A stretch of 64,000 nucleotides of DNA from Adineta steineri (taxonomy: Eukaryota; Rotifera; Eurotatoria; Adinetida; Adinetidae): positions 127,522 to 191,521 of the forward strand of contig CAJNOI010000124.1 of NCBI GenBank assembly GCA_905250115.1, in the 5' to 3' direction. The notes under the pieces were generated by a model that was given only the letters and a program-made list of their open reading frames with translations, did no database searches and was not told the DNA's origin. How positions within the stretch are numbered: the first letter of the stretch is position 1; every line of letters starts with the position of its first letter. The translations under genes and the position numbers were made by a program. Shown one piece after another: positions 24,865 through 36,068 of the stretch.

Positions 24865-25873
24865 GTAGTACCACTACAAGCAGCAGCAGCAGTACCACAA
24901 GTAGTGCTACCACAAGCAGCAGTAGTACCTCAAGTAGCACCACTACAAGTAGCAGCAGTACTTCAAGTACAACTACTACTACCACTAGCAGTACTTCAAG
25001 TAATAGTACTACCACGACCACTACTACCAGTACTACTACGGGTAGCAGCAGCAGTACCACAAGTAGTACTGCTGTAAGAACGACAACAACAACAACATCA
25101 ACATCAACAACAAAAACAACAGCAACAACTGCAACAACGGCGACAACTCCTATACCACCAGCATACTACTGTCCAGGATCGACTATAGGTGCTTATTGTA
25201 ATGTTACATCAGATACTTGTTCTATGTCACAACCGTGTCTTAATGCAGCAACTTGTTTTCCAGATGCGACAGTACCATTAGGATACAGATGTGGATGTCA
25301 AACAGGCTATACAGGTAGTACTTGCCAAAATGATGAAAGAATATGTAAAGACGATACATGTTGGTAAGAAATTATGTTTATTTTAATTTTATTTTATGCA
25401 AATTCTATTTCTATAGGAATAATGGAACATGTATTGAAGTGAATTCTACTACGGTTGACAATAATGGCACAACTTTCTATTGTAATTGCAGTGAAAGTTT
25501 TACAGGTGTGCATTGTGAACTTAAAGTTAATTTATGTGTTAATATAAAATGTCAAAATCATGGTATATGTCAAACAGTGAATATGAGTTGGAGTTGTATA
25601 TGCTTAACTCCATCACTTTATTATGGTAATTATTGTGAAATTGAAACAAGTGCACTGAAAGTTAAACAAGCGTTAAGTAGATCATTTGCAAGCGTTGCAA
25701 TAGCTGCTCTAGTATTAACATGTTCATTTGTTATAATAATGGATGTTCTTAAATACGTGTTCAAAATTGATCCTGTTAAAGCTGAAAGACTAAAACAAGC
25801 ACAAGCAAAAAAAGCAGTAAAATCAAAAGCAAGAGCACCAAATGTTGCTGTTCGATTTCAATATGTTGCATAA
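18108..25873 (+). CDS. Single-pass membrane protein with four NHL propellers, Ser/Thr-rich stalk and EGF-like domains
   Basis: Nine exons: 18108-18168, 18454-19329, 19684-19716, 19769-19837, 20597-21472, 22223-23110, 23163-24047, 24239-25363 and 25417-25873, roughly 1750 residues. Exon 1 encodes a signal peptide. Exons 2, 5, 6 and 7 (876, 876, 888 and 885 nt) each encode one complete NHL-type beta-propeller, with repeats such as GIYVDTDLNLYVADCGNNRI and FDSYGNIFVTDQQNNRVQKF. Exons 3 and 4 encode short Thr-rich linkers. Exon 8 encodes a long Ser/Thr stalk, likely O-glycosylated, then an EGF-like module ending in CGCQTGYTGSTC. Exon 9 adds two more EGF-like modules, a membrane helix near AIAALVLTCSFVIIM and a short basic tail. 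It is probably a cell-surface adhesion or recognition protein; the partner is unknown. A 10-N gap at 24561-24570 lies in the stalk, and the frame after it differs, so the true gap length is not 10. The long intron 4 leaves open a split into two genes. Confidence 0.8.
21957..22126 (+). mobile_element. Degenerate SINE copy inside intron 5 of the NHL gene
   Basis: A box-like TAGCTCAGTG near the start. A 3' part resembles the SINE at 15360-15726 (GTAGGAAAAATTCTGGAC..., CTTTGGATAGTACTTGATAC, ending in a TTCTTCTTATTC tail). It is shorter and diverged. No target duplication is seen. Confidence 0.55.
24240..25150. repeat. Ser/Thr-codon trinucleotide array with assembly gap
   Basis: Irregular ACT/ACC/AGT/AGC triplets encode the mucin-like stalk of the NHL gene. 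The sequence just before the N run (24561-24570) is repeated just after it, so the assembly may have collapsed or expanded here. Long minus-strand Leu/Val frames across it are by-products. Confidence 0.9.
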
Positions 25874-26528
25874 TAAACATTCACTCTTCTTATAATTGCT
25901 TTTAACATATATATCTTTTTTTTTGCCTCATATCTCTAATAAAAAAATTGCTTTCGTTCACTGTCATATAAAGATAATTAAAAAGAAAGGATGTACAAAA
26001 ACTGTATAAACACATTTCTAGCAGAAAATGTAACAAATATCTTTTATATATTTACATGATTTGATGTGTACAGAGTAACAATAGGTTTATGAATATTTTT
26101 TATTGTGGATAGGCGAAAATGAATCAGAACAATGCAATAGAAACTTAGTAATAACAACTTTTCATAATATAATTTTTTCATCTGTTTTCACAAATATCCA
26201 CCAAGAGATGGATTAAAAAATACTTTTCTGTTCAATATTCTAACACAAGTAAAATTAGAAGCTTTAAATTAGTTATATTGTTCTTTGAAACAAACCAAGG
26301 CCACATAACAGCTTCCTTGAATGTATTATCACAATTAGAACAAATGTCGATTATTTATTCAAATGATATTTACATTTCTAAAACATAAAATACATCCTTC
26401 TTATTCTTTTTATATGCCATTATAGTTTAAACTTATTATGTAAATACAAATATATATATTTCTTCATAATATTCTTTGTCATTATTTGTAAATTTATTAT
26501 AATATGTTTCAAACATTTCCATAGTTAA

Positions 26529-27160
26529 TTATTTTCCTTCATTTCTTAAACAATCACGTAAATCAATATCACTAACAATATATTCTGGATATTGTTGTCG
26601 TAGATTATCAACAGTTGTATCAATAGATGCGAAACTTTCTTTTAATTGTGCACGATTACGATCGCGTAACTAAAAAATAAGAAATAAAAAATTTCAAACG
26701 AATCTTTCCATCTGATAAACAATTACCATTATCATATTCAAGCATTTATTGAATAGTAATAATCAGTGGAGTATAACTAGAATAAAATGTAATTATTTCA
26801 TTTAAGATTATATGAAATAGAAAATAACAGATCATCTTGTATAATCTTTCTTAAATTTATTTGAAAATCTTCTTCCTATTTTGATTTCAGACCAGATTGA
26901 CAACGATGAAGAATAGTTAAAATAGATTTATTATTACAAAAAAAAAGACAAACATGAATTTAATATAAATATGATCATCAGTTTTGTTTGATAAATTCGT
27001 ATGAAGCCATCGTACCAATTGAGCTAAATAAATACTCACCAAAAACATATGTACCCAAACCATAAAGATCTTTGTCATTTGAAGATGAAGTGATGTTATC
27101 TATATCTAATAAATCAAATTGAATATAGTTCGATTTATTAATGATCGATGAATTTTTAAG
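26529..27160 (-). pseudogene. Remnant of an unrecognised multi-exon gene
   Basis: The terminal exon 26669-26529 reads 46 codons with a normal acceptor: LRDRNRAQLKESFASIDTTV... ending in LRNEGK and a stop. Upstream, an open stretch near 27160-27044 reads FDLLDIDNITSSSNDKDLYG followed by LGTYVF and a GTGAGT donor. The piece between them (about 26720-26785) has splice-like borders but stops in every frame. I cannot name the family. The whole looks like a decayed gene; alternatively the real exons escaped me. Confidence 0.35.
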
Positions 27161-27954
27161 ATATTTCGATTATAACGTTGAATAGTCATTGAAATAGTCT
27201 ATAGTATATGAATTATATTAAGATATTTATATACAAGATAACAGTTGGAAAATTTGACTCGTGAGTTCTAATTTATATTATGGCTTTTATCTTGAATATT
27301 TTCAAGTCTCTTAAACCAACAAGTAACGCTGGTCGGGAGACTCACTCAGCTCCTTCTCGTAGAAGCCGTATGTCTTCACTATTAGCAAACGATTTATTCA
27401 AACAATTTCAAAAACTTGACTTCAGATTTGAGTTCCTCGATCTCGATTAGCGTTGATCAAGTTCTATAGAAAATAATACTTTTTCATTGAGATTATTTTT
27501 GGGCCAATCAGTGAAGTGCAGACACACAAACAAGCAAACAGTTTATTCTTACTGTACTCTACGAGAAAAAGAATAAATTTAACATAACGATACACTATAA
27601 AAGATTGTTTTTCGATATAGATCGAATAAAAGTTCTTCTATAGATTTATAAGATAATAGCAAATTTCCTATTGGATTATTTTCCTTCGTTTTTGTTCAAC
27701 ATAGAGCTCATCAAGTTCTATTTGAAATAGGAATAAGACCTTTGGATTGCGCTTCTAGATCAATTGCATGTGAAATTACATGATTTCATGGATAACTTCA
27801 TACTTTGAGTATAAATGTGTTTGCGTCGCGCTCGAATAAACATGATAAATACATATTTTGACTCATAAGAAAGAGGGAATAGAAAAAAAAATGATGAGTA
27901 ATAAATTTTACTTTTCTACGTTACTTGATGAAAACCAATTTATTTTTCACATCA

Positions 27955-27971
27955 TATATACATATAAAAGG
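27955..27971 (+). promoter_or_regulatory. TATA-box-like motif upstream of the TPR gene
   Basis: CATATATACATATAAAAGG lies about 110 nt before the ATG at 28080. A TATA role is plausible but untested. Confidence 0.3.
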
Positions 27972-28079
27972 AAACGAAAAAACATACAGATTTATTCAGT
28001 ATTTCATCATATTTGTAAGTAAAATAAACATTACTTTAGATTCCTACAACGAATATTTATATTGGAAATTTGAATAAAT

Positions 28080-31000
28080 ATGGAAATGTCATCAATCGAT
28101 GAAGCACAAATGAATTTTATTTGTTTATATCCAGATAATGAAATAGAAGATTTGAAAATTCATTTATATGAAATAAATAATTCTTTTAGTTTTCATACAA
28201 ATATTCAATCGTGTATGACATTTATGAAATTAATTAAAAACGAAAAAATTCTTCTTGTTACTTCTGATTTTTATATTCCACAAATTTTATCACATGTTGA
28301 TATATTTCATGAAGTTAATTTTCTTTATATATGTTATTCAAATAAAGATCAATATAAATATATATTTTATGAAGATTTAAATATAGTTGGAATTTATGAT
28401 AAAATTTCTTTATTAATTTCATCAATTCAAGAACAAATTATTTCAATAAATAAACAATTTTATCAATGGGCATTTTTTAATGAAGAAAATTATTTGAAAA
28501 GAGATTTATCAAAACAAGCAAATGATTTTCTATGGATTCAATTATTTCATCGTGTCATAACACAATTTCCACGTGATAAACAAGCTAAACAACAACTGAT
28601 GGATTGTGTTCGTCTTTATTTGGAAGAAAAAAACTTCGAAGAAGAATATGAATCAAATGGTGCTCTTTATTGTTATCGAAAGAATTGTTGTCTTCAGAAA
28701 ATGATTAATAAAGCATTACAAACAAAAGATATTGATCGACTTTATCATTTACGATATTTCCTTAGTGATCTAAGCGAATGTATATCTCGTGAACATCAAC
28801 AAATTATTGAATCTGGTGAAGAAAACATTGTTTTTTCTCAAGAAATGAAATTATCAAAAAATGAATTTAATTATTTAAAAGAAAATCAAGGAAAACTTTT
28901 GTCAACGAAAGGATTTTTATTTCTTAATTCATTATCGACAAACCTTACTACAGAATTTATAGAGAACAAAGATCTAATTGATGTCATATTACAAATTGAA
29001 TGTAATATAAAAGAAATGGGTAATAATCACATTTTTATTGATCTAACTCGATTGAATGAAAAAGAAGAAGTTTTGTTCGAATTAAATACAACATTTAGAT
29101 TGGAAAGTATTCATCAAGATAAACAAATATGGTTGATTAAAATGATTGCCACTAATGATGGTGAACTTATAATCAAAAAATATATTGAAGATACACATCG
29201 TCAAATAGAAAATGTGAGTATTTCAATAATTTTTGGTAAATTAATGTGTGATATGAATGAATGGAATCAATCACAAAAATATTTTGAATATTTACTGAAT
29301 GATTTATCTTCTAATGAAGATTTAGCATGGATAGAACATTCAATGGGTCAAGTTCATCATTGGAAAGGAGAATGGAATGAAGCAAGAATAGTTTATGATC
29401 GTGCTTATGATCGAATGATGAAAGCAGATCCAATTCGTATGAAAGATTCTGCTTTAGTTCTTACGAATATTGGTGAAATTCTACATTTACAAGGTAATTA
29501 TGAAGAATCATACGAATTTCATCAAAAAGCATTGACAATTATAAAACAATATTATTCTTCCAATCATGCATACGTTGCTAATAGTTTAGAAAATATTGCT
29601 CGAATTCATCGTAGAGGAGTTAGAAATGATGAGGCTTTGATCGTTCTTCGAGAAACATTAAAAGTTCGAGAAGAATATTATAATGATTATCATGTTGATA
29701 TTGCGATGAATTTAAATCAGATTGGTAATACTTTACTTTATCAAGGTAATCATAATGAAGTACTTGATTATTTAAATCGAGCGATGTCTAATTATGAAAA
29801 ATATTATCAATCAGATCATATATACATGGTTGAAACTCTTCAGACTATTGCTTATCTTCTTTATCAACAAGAAAAATTTGATGAATCATATAATATTTAT
29901 CAACGTATAATGAGAATGGCAAGAGAGTTGTACCCATCGGGTCATTGTATTATTGCTGAGATTTTACTCGGTATCGCTAATATTAGAAATGAACAAGGAA
30001 TGTATGATGAATCTTTAGAATTGTATCAACAAGCTGTGACAATGCTGATGAACTATTATTCACCTGCTCATTTGGACATTGTTTATTTTTTAAATTCTAT
30101 TGGTGATGTACAATTACATGGAAAAGTTGATTATGAAAAAGCTCTTGAAGTTTATCAACAAGCTCTGACTATGTTAGAGACATATTATCCATCATATTCT
30201 TCACATATTGCTAATTGTCTCAATTACATTGGAAATGTTAAAAAGGCACAAAACCAAAATAATGAAGCTCTTGATTGCTATAATCGAGCACTAAAACTTC
30301 AAAAAGATTATTTTTCATCTGATCATATTCAATTGACTATAACTATTAAAAATATCGCTCGCATCTTTTTTATTCAAGGAAATTATGATGATTCACTTGT
30401 TTTATATGAACGAGTGTTAAAAATACGTCAAAACAAATATCCATCCGATCATGTCTTCATTTCTTATAGTTTCAATAATATTGCCCGAGTATTAAAAAAG
30501 AAAAATAATTTTGATGAAGCTATCCAGTTTCGACAACAAGCACTTGAAATTCAAAAGAAATATTTTCCATCCAGTCATTCTAGTACCATTTATACTCTTG
30601 AATCTCTTGGCAATATTTACAAAGCTCAAAGCAAAATCAGCGAAGCTCTTGATTATTATGAAAAAGCATTGGAAATGCAAACAAATTTATATTCTTCAAA
30701 TAATATAAAACTTGTAAGAAGTTTAAATGATATTGGAAATATCTTATCGAAACAAAAAAAATATAGTCAAGCGCTTGAATTTCTCCAAAAAGCATTGATT
30801 ATTTTAGAAACACTTAATCCATCCAATCATGTTCAGATAGCTGCAAGTTATATTTGGATTGCCGGTGTTTTAAAAGAGCAAGAAAAATATAACGAAGCAA
30901 TAAGTCTTCAGAAGAAAGCACTTGAAATCTGTGAAAAAAATTATCCTTCGGATCGTCTTACTATTGCGCATTATCTCACTCATATTGCCACCACTCTGTA

Positions 31001-32285
31001 TGCTCAAAAAAGATACAATAATGCCTTGGAATTTTATCAACAGTCGATGAGAATTTATGAAGAATGTGTTCCACGGAATAGCAAACATATTGCTATTAAT
31101 TTCAAATCAATTGGTGATACTTTGTATGGATTAAAAAAATATGATGAAGCAGCTGAAGCTTTTGAACAAGCTTTATTAATTGAAAGAAAACAAAATGTGC
31201 CAGATAATATTAATATGGGTACTACTCTAAATAATATGGGAAATGTATTATTTAGTCAAAACAAACTTGATCAAGCGTTAGAATTCTATCAAGAATCATT
31301 GACATTTAGCGAGGAATTTGATTCATTTAATTATACAACTATGAGCACCACATTATGGAATATTGGCAATGTTTTATGTGCACAAAAAAAGTATACCGAA
31401 GCATTCAGTTTTCAACAAAAATCATTGAACATGAGGGAAATATATGATCCTTTAAATTATACGCAGATTGCTTCTAATTTCAATAGTATAGGAACCATAA
31501 GAAATAACGAAGGAAACTACGATGAAGCACTTATTCATTATCAAAAAGCATTAACAATCTACGAAAACTATTGTGCATCTTGTCTTCAAGATATGATTGT
31601 ATGTCTCAATAATATTATCATTGCTTTAAATAGTAGTGGAAAATCTGAGGAAACACTAAATTATCGAGAACGAATATTAGCCAATCAAGAAAAACATTAT
31701 CCAGAATCTTATACAGACATTGTCAATAGCCTTATAAATATTGGTCACGTTAAATACAGTCAAATGAAACTTGACGATGCTGTTGATTATTATTCACGGG
31801 CAATAGTACTACTAAAAGAATTTGATTCAACTAATCATCTTCAAATTGCAACCATTTTCTACTGGATTGGAATTATACGGAATCGACAAAGATCTTTTGA
31901 TCGTGCAATTGAGTGCCTTGAACAATGTTTAAAAATTAGAGAGGCAAGTCTTTCTCCAGGAGAATCAGATATTACATTAATTCTGTCATATCTCAGTGAA
32001 ACCCACCAAGCTCGCAATCAATATCAACTAGCTTTGACATATGAAATGAAACTATTTTTAATTCGCGAAAAAGACTTATCACCAAATGATCAAAATATTG
32101 CCCAAAGTTTATCAAATATAGGTAAATGTTATGAACATATTAATCAATTCAACACGGCACTTGAGTATTATAAACAAGCATTATATATTTATGTACAATA
32201 TTCATCAAATTCATTTGAACAAGAAACAATGGAAGATAATATTGATCGACTTTCAACGATATTAAACAACTTAGAAACTGAATAA
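28080..32285 (+). CDS. Large TPR protein with degenerate ADP-ribosyltransferase domain
   Basis: Single exon, 1401 residues. Residues 1-125 form an alpha/beta domain (EKILLVTSDFY, VNFLYICYSN, LNIVGIYD) also found in the ART-TPR gene at 58216-60241. Residues 145-365 align with an arginine-type ADP-ribosyltransferase domain but lack key residues. The NAD-binding Arg of VYRGQ is replaced (VFSQE, residues 251-255). The STS block reads FLN (281-283). Only the last Glu of the ExE site remains (KEEV, 328-331). Residues 385-1390 are about 23 kinesin-light-chain-type TPRs with 42-residue spacing (for example LNNMGNVLFSQNKLDQALEF). The ART domain is therefore probably inactive, and the protein likely serves as a binding scaffold. 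It is much longer in TPRs than its relative. A TATA-like motif precedes it. Family assignment is firm; loss of activity is inferred. Confidence 0.85.
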   Translation: MEMSSIDEAQMNFICLYPDNEIEDLKIHLYEINNSFSFHTNIQSCMTFMKLIKNEKILLVTSDFYIPQILSHVDIFHEVNFLYICYSNKDQYKYIFYEDLNIVGIYDKISLLISSIQEQIISINKQFYQWAFFNEENYLKRDLSKQANDFLWIQLFHRVITQFPRDKQAKQQLMDCVRLYLEEKNFEEEYESNGALYCYRKNCCLQKMINKALQTKDIDRLYHLRYFLSDLSECISREHQQIIESGEENIVFSQEMKLSKNEFNYLKENQGKLLSTKGFLFLNSLSTNLTTEFIENKDLIDVILQIECNIKEMGNNHIFIDLTRLNEKEEVLFELNTTFRLESIHQDKQIWLIKMIATNDGELIIKKYIEDTHRQIENVSISIIFGKLMCDMNEWNQSQKYFEYLLNDLSSNEDLAWIEHSMGQVHHWKGEWNEARIVYDRAYDRMMKADPIRMKDSALVLTNIGEILHLQGNYEESYEFHQKALTIIKQYYSSNHAYVANSLENIARIHRRGVRNDEALIVLRETLKVREEYYNDYHVDIAMNLNQIGNTLLYQGNHNEVLDYLNRAMSNYEKYYQSDHIYMVETLQTIAYLLYQQEKFDESYNIYQRIMRMARELYPSGHCIIAEILLGIANIRNEQGMYDESLELYQQAVTMLMNYYSPAHLDIVYFLNSIGDVQLHGKVDYEKALEVYQQALTMLETYYPSYSSHIANCLNYIGNVKKAQNQNNEALDCYNRALKLQKDYFSSDHIQLTITIKNIARIFFIQGNYDDSLVLYERVLKIRQNKYPSDHVFISYSFNNIARVLKKKNNFDEAIQFRQQALEIQKKYFPSSHSSTIYTLESLGNIYKAQSKISEALDYYEKALEMQTNLYSSNNIKLVRSLNDIGNILSKQKKYSQALEFLQKALIILETLNPSNHVQIAASYIWIAGVLKEQEKYNEAISLQKKALEICEKNYPSDRLTIAHYLTHIATTLYAQKRYNNALEFYQQSMRIYEECVPRNSKHIAINFKSIGDTLYGLKKYDEAAEAFEQALLIERKQNVPDNINMGTTLNNMGNVLFSQNKLDQALEFYQESLTFSEEFDSFNYTTMSTTLWNIGNVLCAQKKYTEAFSFQQKSLNMREIYDPLNYTQIASNFNSIGTIRNNEGNYDEALIHYQKALTIYENYCASCLQDMIVCLNNIIIALNSSGKSEETLNYRERILANQEKHYPESYTDIVNSLINIGHVKYSQMKLDDAVDYYSRAIVLLKEFDSTNHLQIATIFYWIGIIRNRQRSFDRAIECLEQCLKIREASLSPGESDITLILSYLSETHQARNQYQLALTYEMKLFLIREKDLSPNDQNIAQSLSNIGKCYEHINQFNTALEYYKQALYIYVQYSSNSFEQETMEDNIDRLSTILNNLETE

Positions 32286-33494
32286 ACTTCTCAATTTAAA
32301 TTTTTTTCTTAAAGATATACAATACATAACATAAACTTTTGCTAAATCTAAGACACTTGATGATGTGATTGAGCGTGTATAAATAGAAGGAATCCACACT
32401 CCCACGCTCAAATTCACCATTCATAATCAAATCCTAGTATTCATATGGTTTAAATCGTTCTAGGATCAATCATTCTTTTAAATGTATAAAATATATAGTA
32501 GAACATTCATCGCTGCCTTGGCTATTTATAATTTATATAATAAATGATAAATAAAACAACTCCCCTTTTATTACTTTCGAAGTAAAGGCATTATTGAGTT
32601 TTTAGCTTGATTTATAATATAAGTTGGATGAACCATCTACTTTTATTGAAATTTGTTCACATTTGATATCTGTAATATTTCCAGATGAATTAAATTTTAT
32701 CGCTTGGAAAAATATCGATTGCTTTGGATACTCTATAGTCATAATGATAATTTAGAATTCTACGAATTGTTTTAATACGAATTCTGTGAATAATTTCAAG
32801 AATCCGAAAGAAAAATCAGCACTACGCGACAAACCGCGCGGTTTTAGTAAAAACAACGATGAATGGTTTTGTTTTTTCTCTAATTCAATATTTTATCAAA
32901 AGGATCGAAAAAGAACTTCGCAAGATTGTATTATATTCTTTTCAAATATCATACTTCACTTAGAAAAAATGAATAACAAAAAGATTTCTCTGTTTATTTC
33001 TAATTTATCAAAGTGAATCTTCAGTAAATAAATTCTTTTGTTTTTTTTATTCTTGGATAATAAACGAGGTTATTTTTCTACTTAATAATATCTTTCGTCT
33101 ATCGAATAACTATTTTTTTTAAAGCTCTTTTCTCGGAATCGAGTGATACATTGAAATAAAAATTTTTCTTTTACTATTATTCTACGATTTTCTGAAACAA
33201 TATTTTATTATTCTGAATTCGTTGTCAATCTTTTGTTTCTATATTACAATATCACGTCGTTAAGGCTAATTTTTTTAGAATATCTTCAATGATTTAATAT
33301 ATATCTGACAGATAAATATCAACTCTAACAAAGTTCAGAGTTTTATATATTTTTATTATGTGAAATCAGATTGCTGAAATTTTGACACAATCAAACTTCG
33401 AATTAAACAGTAATGCCCTTTTGTTAAATAATTTATTTAATAATTAAAAGATTTGAAAGAAAGAAACAATACTGAAAAGAACTCGTTTATTGTA
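32286..33494. other. Intergenic; left edge of a segmental duplication
   Basis: It contains a telomere-like foldback at 32365-32410. From about 32645 onward the sequence is repeated at 36069 and beyond. A short plus-strand open frame at 32786-33016 is not kept open in the second copy and is not called. Confidence 0.6.
32365..32410. repeat. Telomere-like foldback (weak G content)
   Basis: GTGATTGAGCGTGTAT faces TCCACACTCCCACGCTC. Confidence 0.45.
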
Positions 33495-34520
33495 CTAACG
33501 TGATCGATAATAGGCCTGATGAAGTCTCCATAAAGATAGATATCTCTCTGCTGGTTTCATATAATGAAAGGTAATTCCTCTTCCATAACCTTGTGGTCGA
33601 ACTTGTAAACCATCTCGAGAAGTGAAATGGTCGGGTGGTTGAGAATTAAACTCTTTTCTATCTAATGGTCGTACATTAGTTTTAATAGTTATGCAGCGAG
33701 GAACAGCCTGATCACTATAGCCATCCACGGGCGTTCGATAGCATGAAATAATAAATGGCGGCAGTCTTTCGAATAATCCTCTTGAAATAACATAACCTGC
33801 ACCACCACAAAATGCTCCTGCACATTCTTGCCCAATCATGAATGATTCTTGAGGATTATATTCTGCAACTAATAAAGCTAAGTTAGGCGGCGAAATAAAT
33901 GTATCATCATCCAGCACCATGATCCATTGCACTTCAGCACCATCTGCACTCTTATTTAATTTGTCGATGACCATTGCTAATCCACGTGAGACTTTTTGAT
34001 GACTCCAAGTTGTATCAACTGGTCTCGGTGTTTCCGGTGCAACAACATCATAGATCGGTATTCGACTATCGGATGATGATTCACCAACAAAAAAGAGTCG
34101 CGAAGGATGAATAGTGACACCAAATGTACACATCATAATATCACAGCGAGATCGTAAATGTTTATCACCAGTTAAAATCATATATGCAATATTTCCATGT
34201 AATGGACCAGGTGGATAAAAATCACCTTGTTTCCAATAATTGTAATCTTCGTCTGTCCAACAATCCGATATATTCTTCGTATAATGACGTGCAAAAGTAT
34301 TAAATACACGTTTTGGTAATTGTTGTGATATGGATGTACGTGAAGAATTTTGTTGATGAACATAAGAATTGGCAGTTAAAGGATATTTTCCGAGATAAAT
34401 GAAAACTGCAATAGTTATTATGGTTGCAACCATACTAATAATCATGAATCGTCGTTGATTTTGTCCCTTTGTTAATGCAAGTAATGGTATTAATGAACTA
34501 GTTAAATTGTTTTCCACCAT
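33495..34520 (-). CDS. Fringe-like (GT31) glycosyltransferase, paralogue A
   Basis: Single exon, 341 residues. It is a type II membrane protein: a 25-residue cytosolic tail, one membrane anchor (MIISMVATIITIAVFIYLG) and a lumenal catalytic domain, as usual in Golgi glycosyltransferases. The metal/nucleotide-sugar motif is VLDDDTFI. The Fringe-family block FCGGAGYVISRGLFERLPPF follows about 35 residues later. Conserved Cys residues (SDCW, SRCDIMMC, SCYRT, PRCI) probably form disulfides. It should add a hexose or HexNAc to glycoproteins in the Golgi; donor and acceptor cannot be told. It is closely similar to the gene at 37935-38960 on the same strand, about 4.4 kb away, as a result of a segmental duplication. 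Both frames are open. Confidence 0.85.
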   Translation of the reverse strand: MVENNLTSSLIPLLALTKGQNQRRFMIISMVATIITIAVFIYLGKYPLTANSYVHQQNSSRTSISQQLPKRVFNTFARHYTKNISDCWTDEDYNYWKQGDFYPPGPLHGNIAYMILTGDKHLRSRCDIMMCTFGVTIHPSRLFFVGESSSDSRIPIYDVVAPETPRPVDTTWSHQKVSRGLAMVIDKLNKSADGAEVQWIMVLDDDTFISPPNLALLVAEYNPQESFMIGQECAGAFCGGAGYVISRGLFERLPPFIISCYRTPVDGYSDQAVPRCITIKTNVRPLDRKEFNSQPPDHFTSRDGLQVRPQGYGRGITFHYMKPAERYLSLWRLHQAYYRSR

Positions 34521-34678
34521 TTTTTTATCAACACAATAACAGAATTGTTACACTAAATGAGAGATTAACATCAGAACAATATATAGATTTATAATAAATT
34601 ACAATTATAGTATTAAAATGTACATCTTTTTTAATTGTTATTTCTACAATTCTTTATCACAACTTACGCTCAAACTAT

Positions 34679-34880
34679 TAGGAGTGTTACTTTATTTTTA
34701 TTTCTCTTTATAATAAAGAACAACGTAACGAAAATCTTTATCTTTATTTTATAAAGAATAAAGATTTACTTTATGTCTTTACTTTATTTTTAAAATAAAG
34801 ATTAACTTTATTCTTTATAAAATAAAGATAAAGTTAATCTTTATCTTTATTTATAAAGTAAAGATAAAGTAACACCCCTA
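34679..34880. mobile_element. hAT-like MITE with 8-bp target duplication
   Basis: 202 nt between direct repeats CAAACTAT (34671-34678 and 34881-34888). Its ends are inverted repeats TAGGAGTGTTACTTTAT and TAGGGGTGTTACTTTAT. The interior is built from CTTTATTTTATAAAGA-like palindromic units and has no coding capacity. The paralogous site at 39701-39708 has a single CAAACTAT and no insert, which proves the boundaries. Confidence 0.88.
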
Positions 34881-36055
34881 CAAACTATATTAAAACTTAT
34901 TTAAGAACAGAATCTTTCAAAAGTTCATTACAAAAAAAAACAAATATCTCTCTAACTCTTCTATCAGTTTTATTCGATTTTTCTATCCTATCGATATTAT
35001 TACACAATCTTTGAAAGAAAATTTATCAGATTCTAAATATTTATTTCTATATTATAAATAACTTGAATACGCTATACTTATCTGAAACTATAATAAAAAT
35101 AAAAAACTTTAAAGGTTTCATCAGTATTCTGACTGTTTGTCTAGAAACAAAAGTAATAAAATCAAGTTAAAAATGCACTAGAATACAATGCGTATTGTTC
35201 TGAATAAGATATTAAAAAATCTCAAAAATTGTAGAAGGCCATTCTATCATTGACGTCTGTATTTTAAAAACAAGCCTAGTCATAACAATTAACTGCACAT
35301 GTGCATGACTTTTTCGATTCCTAATTACATCAATATCGTACAATTGTTTATATTAGAATTTTTACGCATGAATGCGTTTGATATTTTTTGTTCGTTGCAT
35401 GATTGATAATTATTACAGTATATACATATTTTTGTTTTCGTTCTCATAGTCAGTGACAGATAAAAGCAACACTTTTTTTCTCATACTTTCTCTTTGCTTA
35501 TTCCTCTTCCTATTAGTACTTATGGATGAATTAATGAATCGAAACAGAAAATATTATAATATGTAAACAAATGAAAGTTAAAACAAACTTGACAATAGAC
35601 GATTCTGGATCAATTAAAAACATTCCTTTTTAAATAATATCAGATTTCACCAGAAAAATACTAATTTAAAATCTTTATTAGACTTATCAAGTCTCGTAGC
35701 AAATTATTTACAATGGACGATGATTTACTACATTGAAGTTTTGATTAAACAATTTATGAAATATTTGTTGAATTATATGTAGCAAAGTTTATAGTTTATT
35801 TAATAACAAAAAGTAGTTACGTATATTAAAAGCGATGAAAGAGATCTTATTGAAAAAATATGTATCAAATATAATTCAATTTTTTATCAGAAAGGATTTT
35901 TTCATTGTGCGAGTATTAGTTGAATCTTATTCTCATTTTATAAATATTTGCTTAGTTTAGTCCAAAATATATTTTATAGTATATGAATATGGGTACTATT
36001 TAAATGATCAGTTTTTTTGATCAGCAAATAATGTCAAATGTCAGTAAACACTATT

Positions 36056-36068
36056 AGGGTGTGTATGT
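36056..36068 (+). repeat. Telomere-like G-rich patch at the duplication junction
   Basis: TTAGGGTGTGTATG lies directly before the first base shared by copy B and copy A. Confidence 0.4.

Larger units (their letters stand above)
25874..28079. other. Intergenic with gene remnants
   Basis: About 2.2 kb. A decayed minus-strand gene lies at about 26529-27160 (separate entry). The rest is AT-rich. A stretch near 27510-27565 (AAGCAAACAGTTTATTCTTA) resembles, in reverse, sequence near 17508-17560 and may be a dispersed repeat. Confidence 0.5.
32645..35990. repeat. Segmental duplication, copy A
   Basis: Matches 36069-40905 in the same orientation, with the glycosyltransferase gene in the middle and similar flanks on both sides. 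It carries a MITE (34679-34880) that copy B lacks, and lacks several insertions found in copy B. Confidence 0.85.

Noticed and set aside
24168..25060. Long minus-strand Leu/Val frames
   Set aside because: They are the complement of the Ser/Thr triplet array of the NHL gene.
32786..33016. Small open frame next to the first glycosyltransferase
   Set aside because: The duplicated copy near 36207-36430 does not keep the frame.
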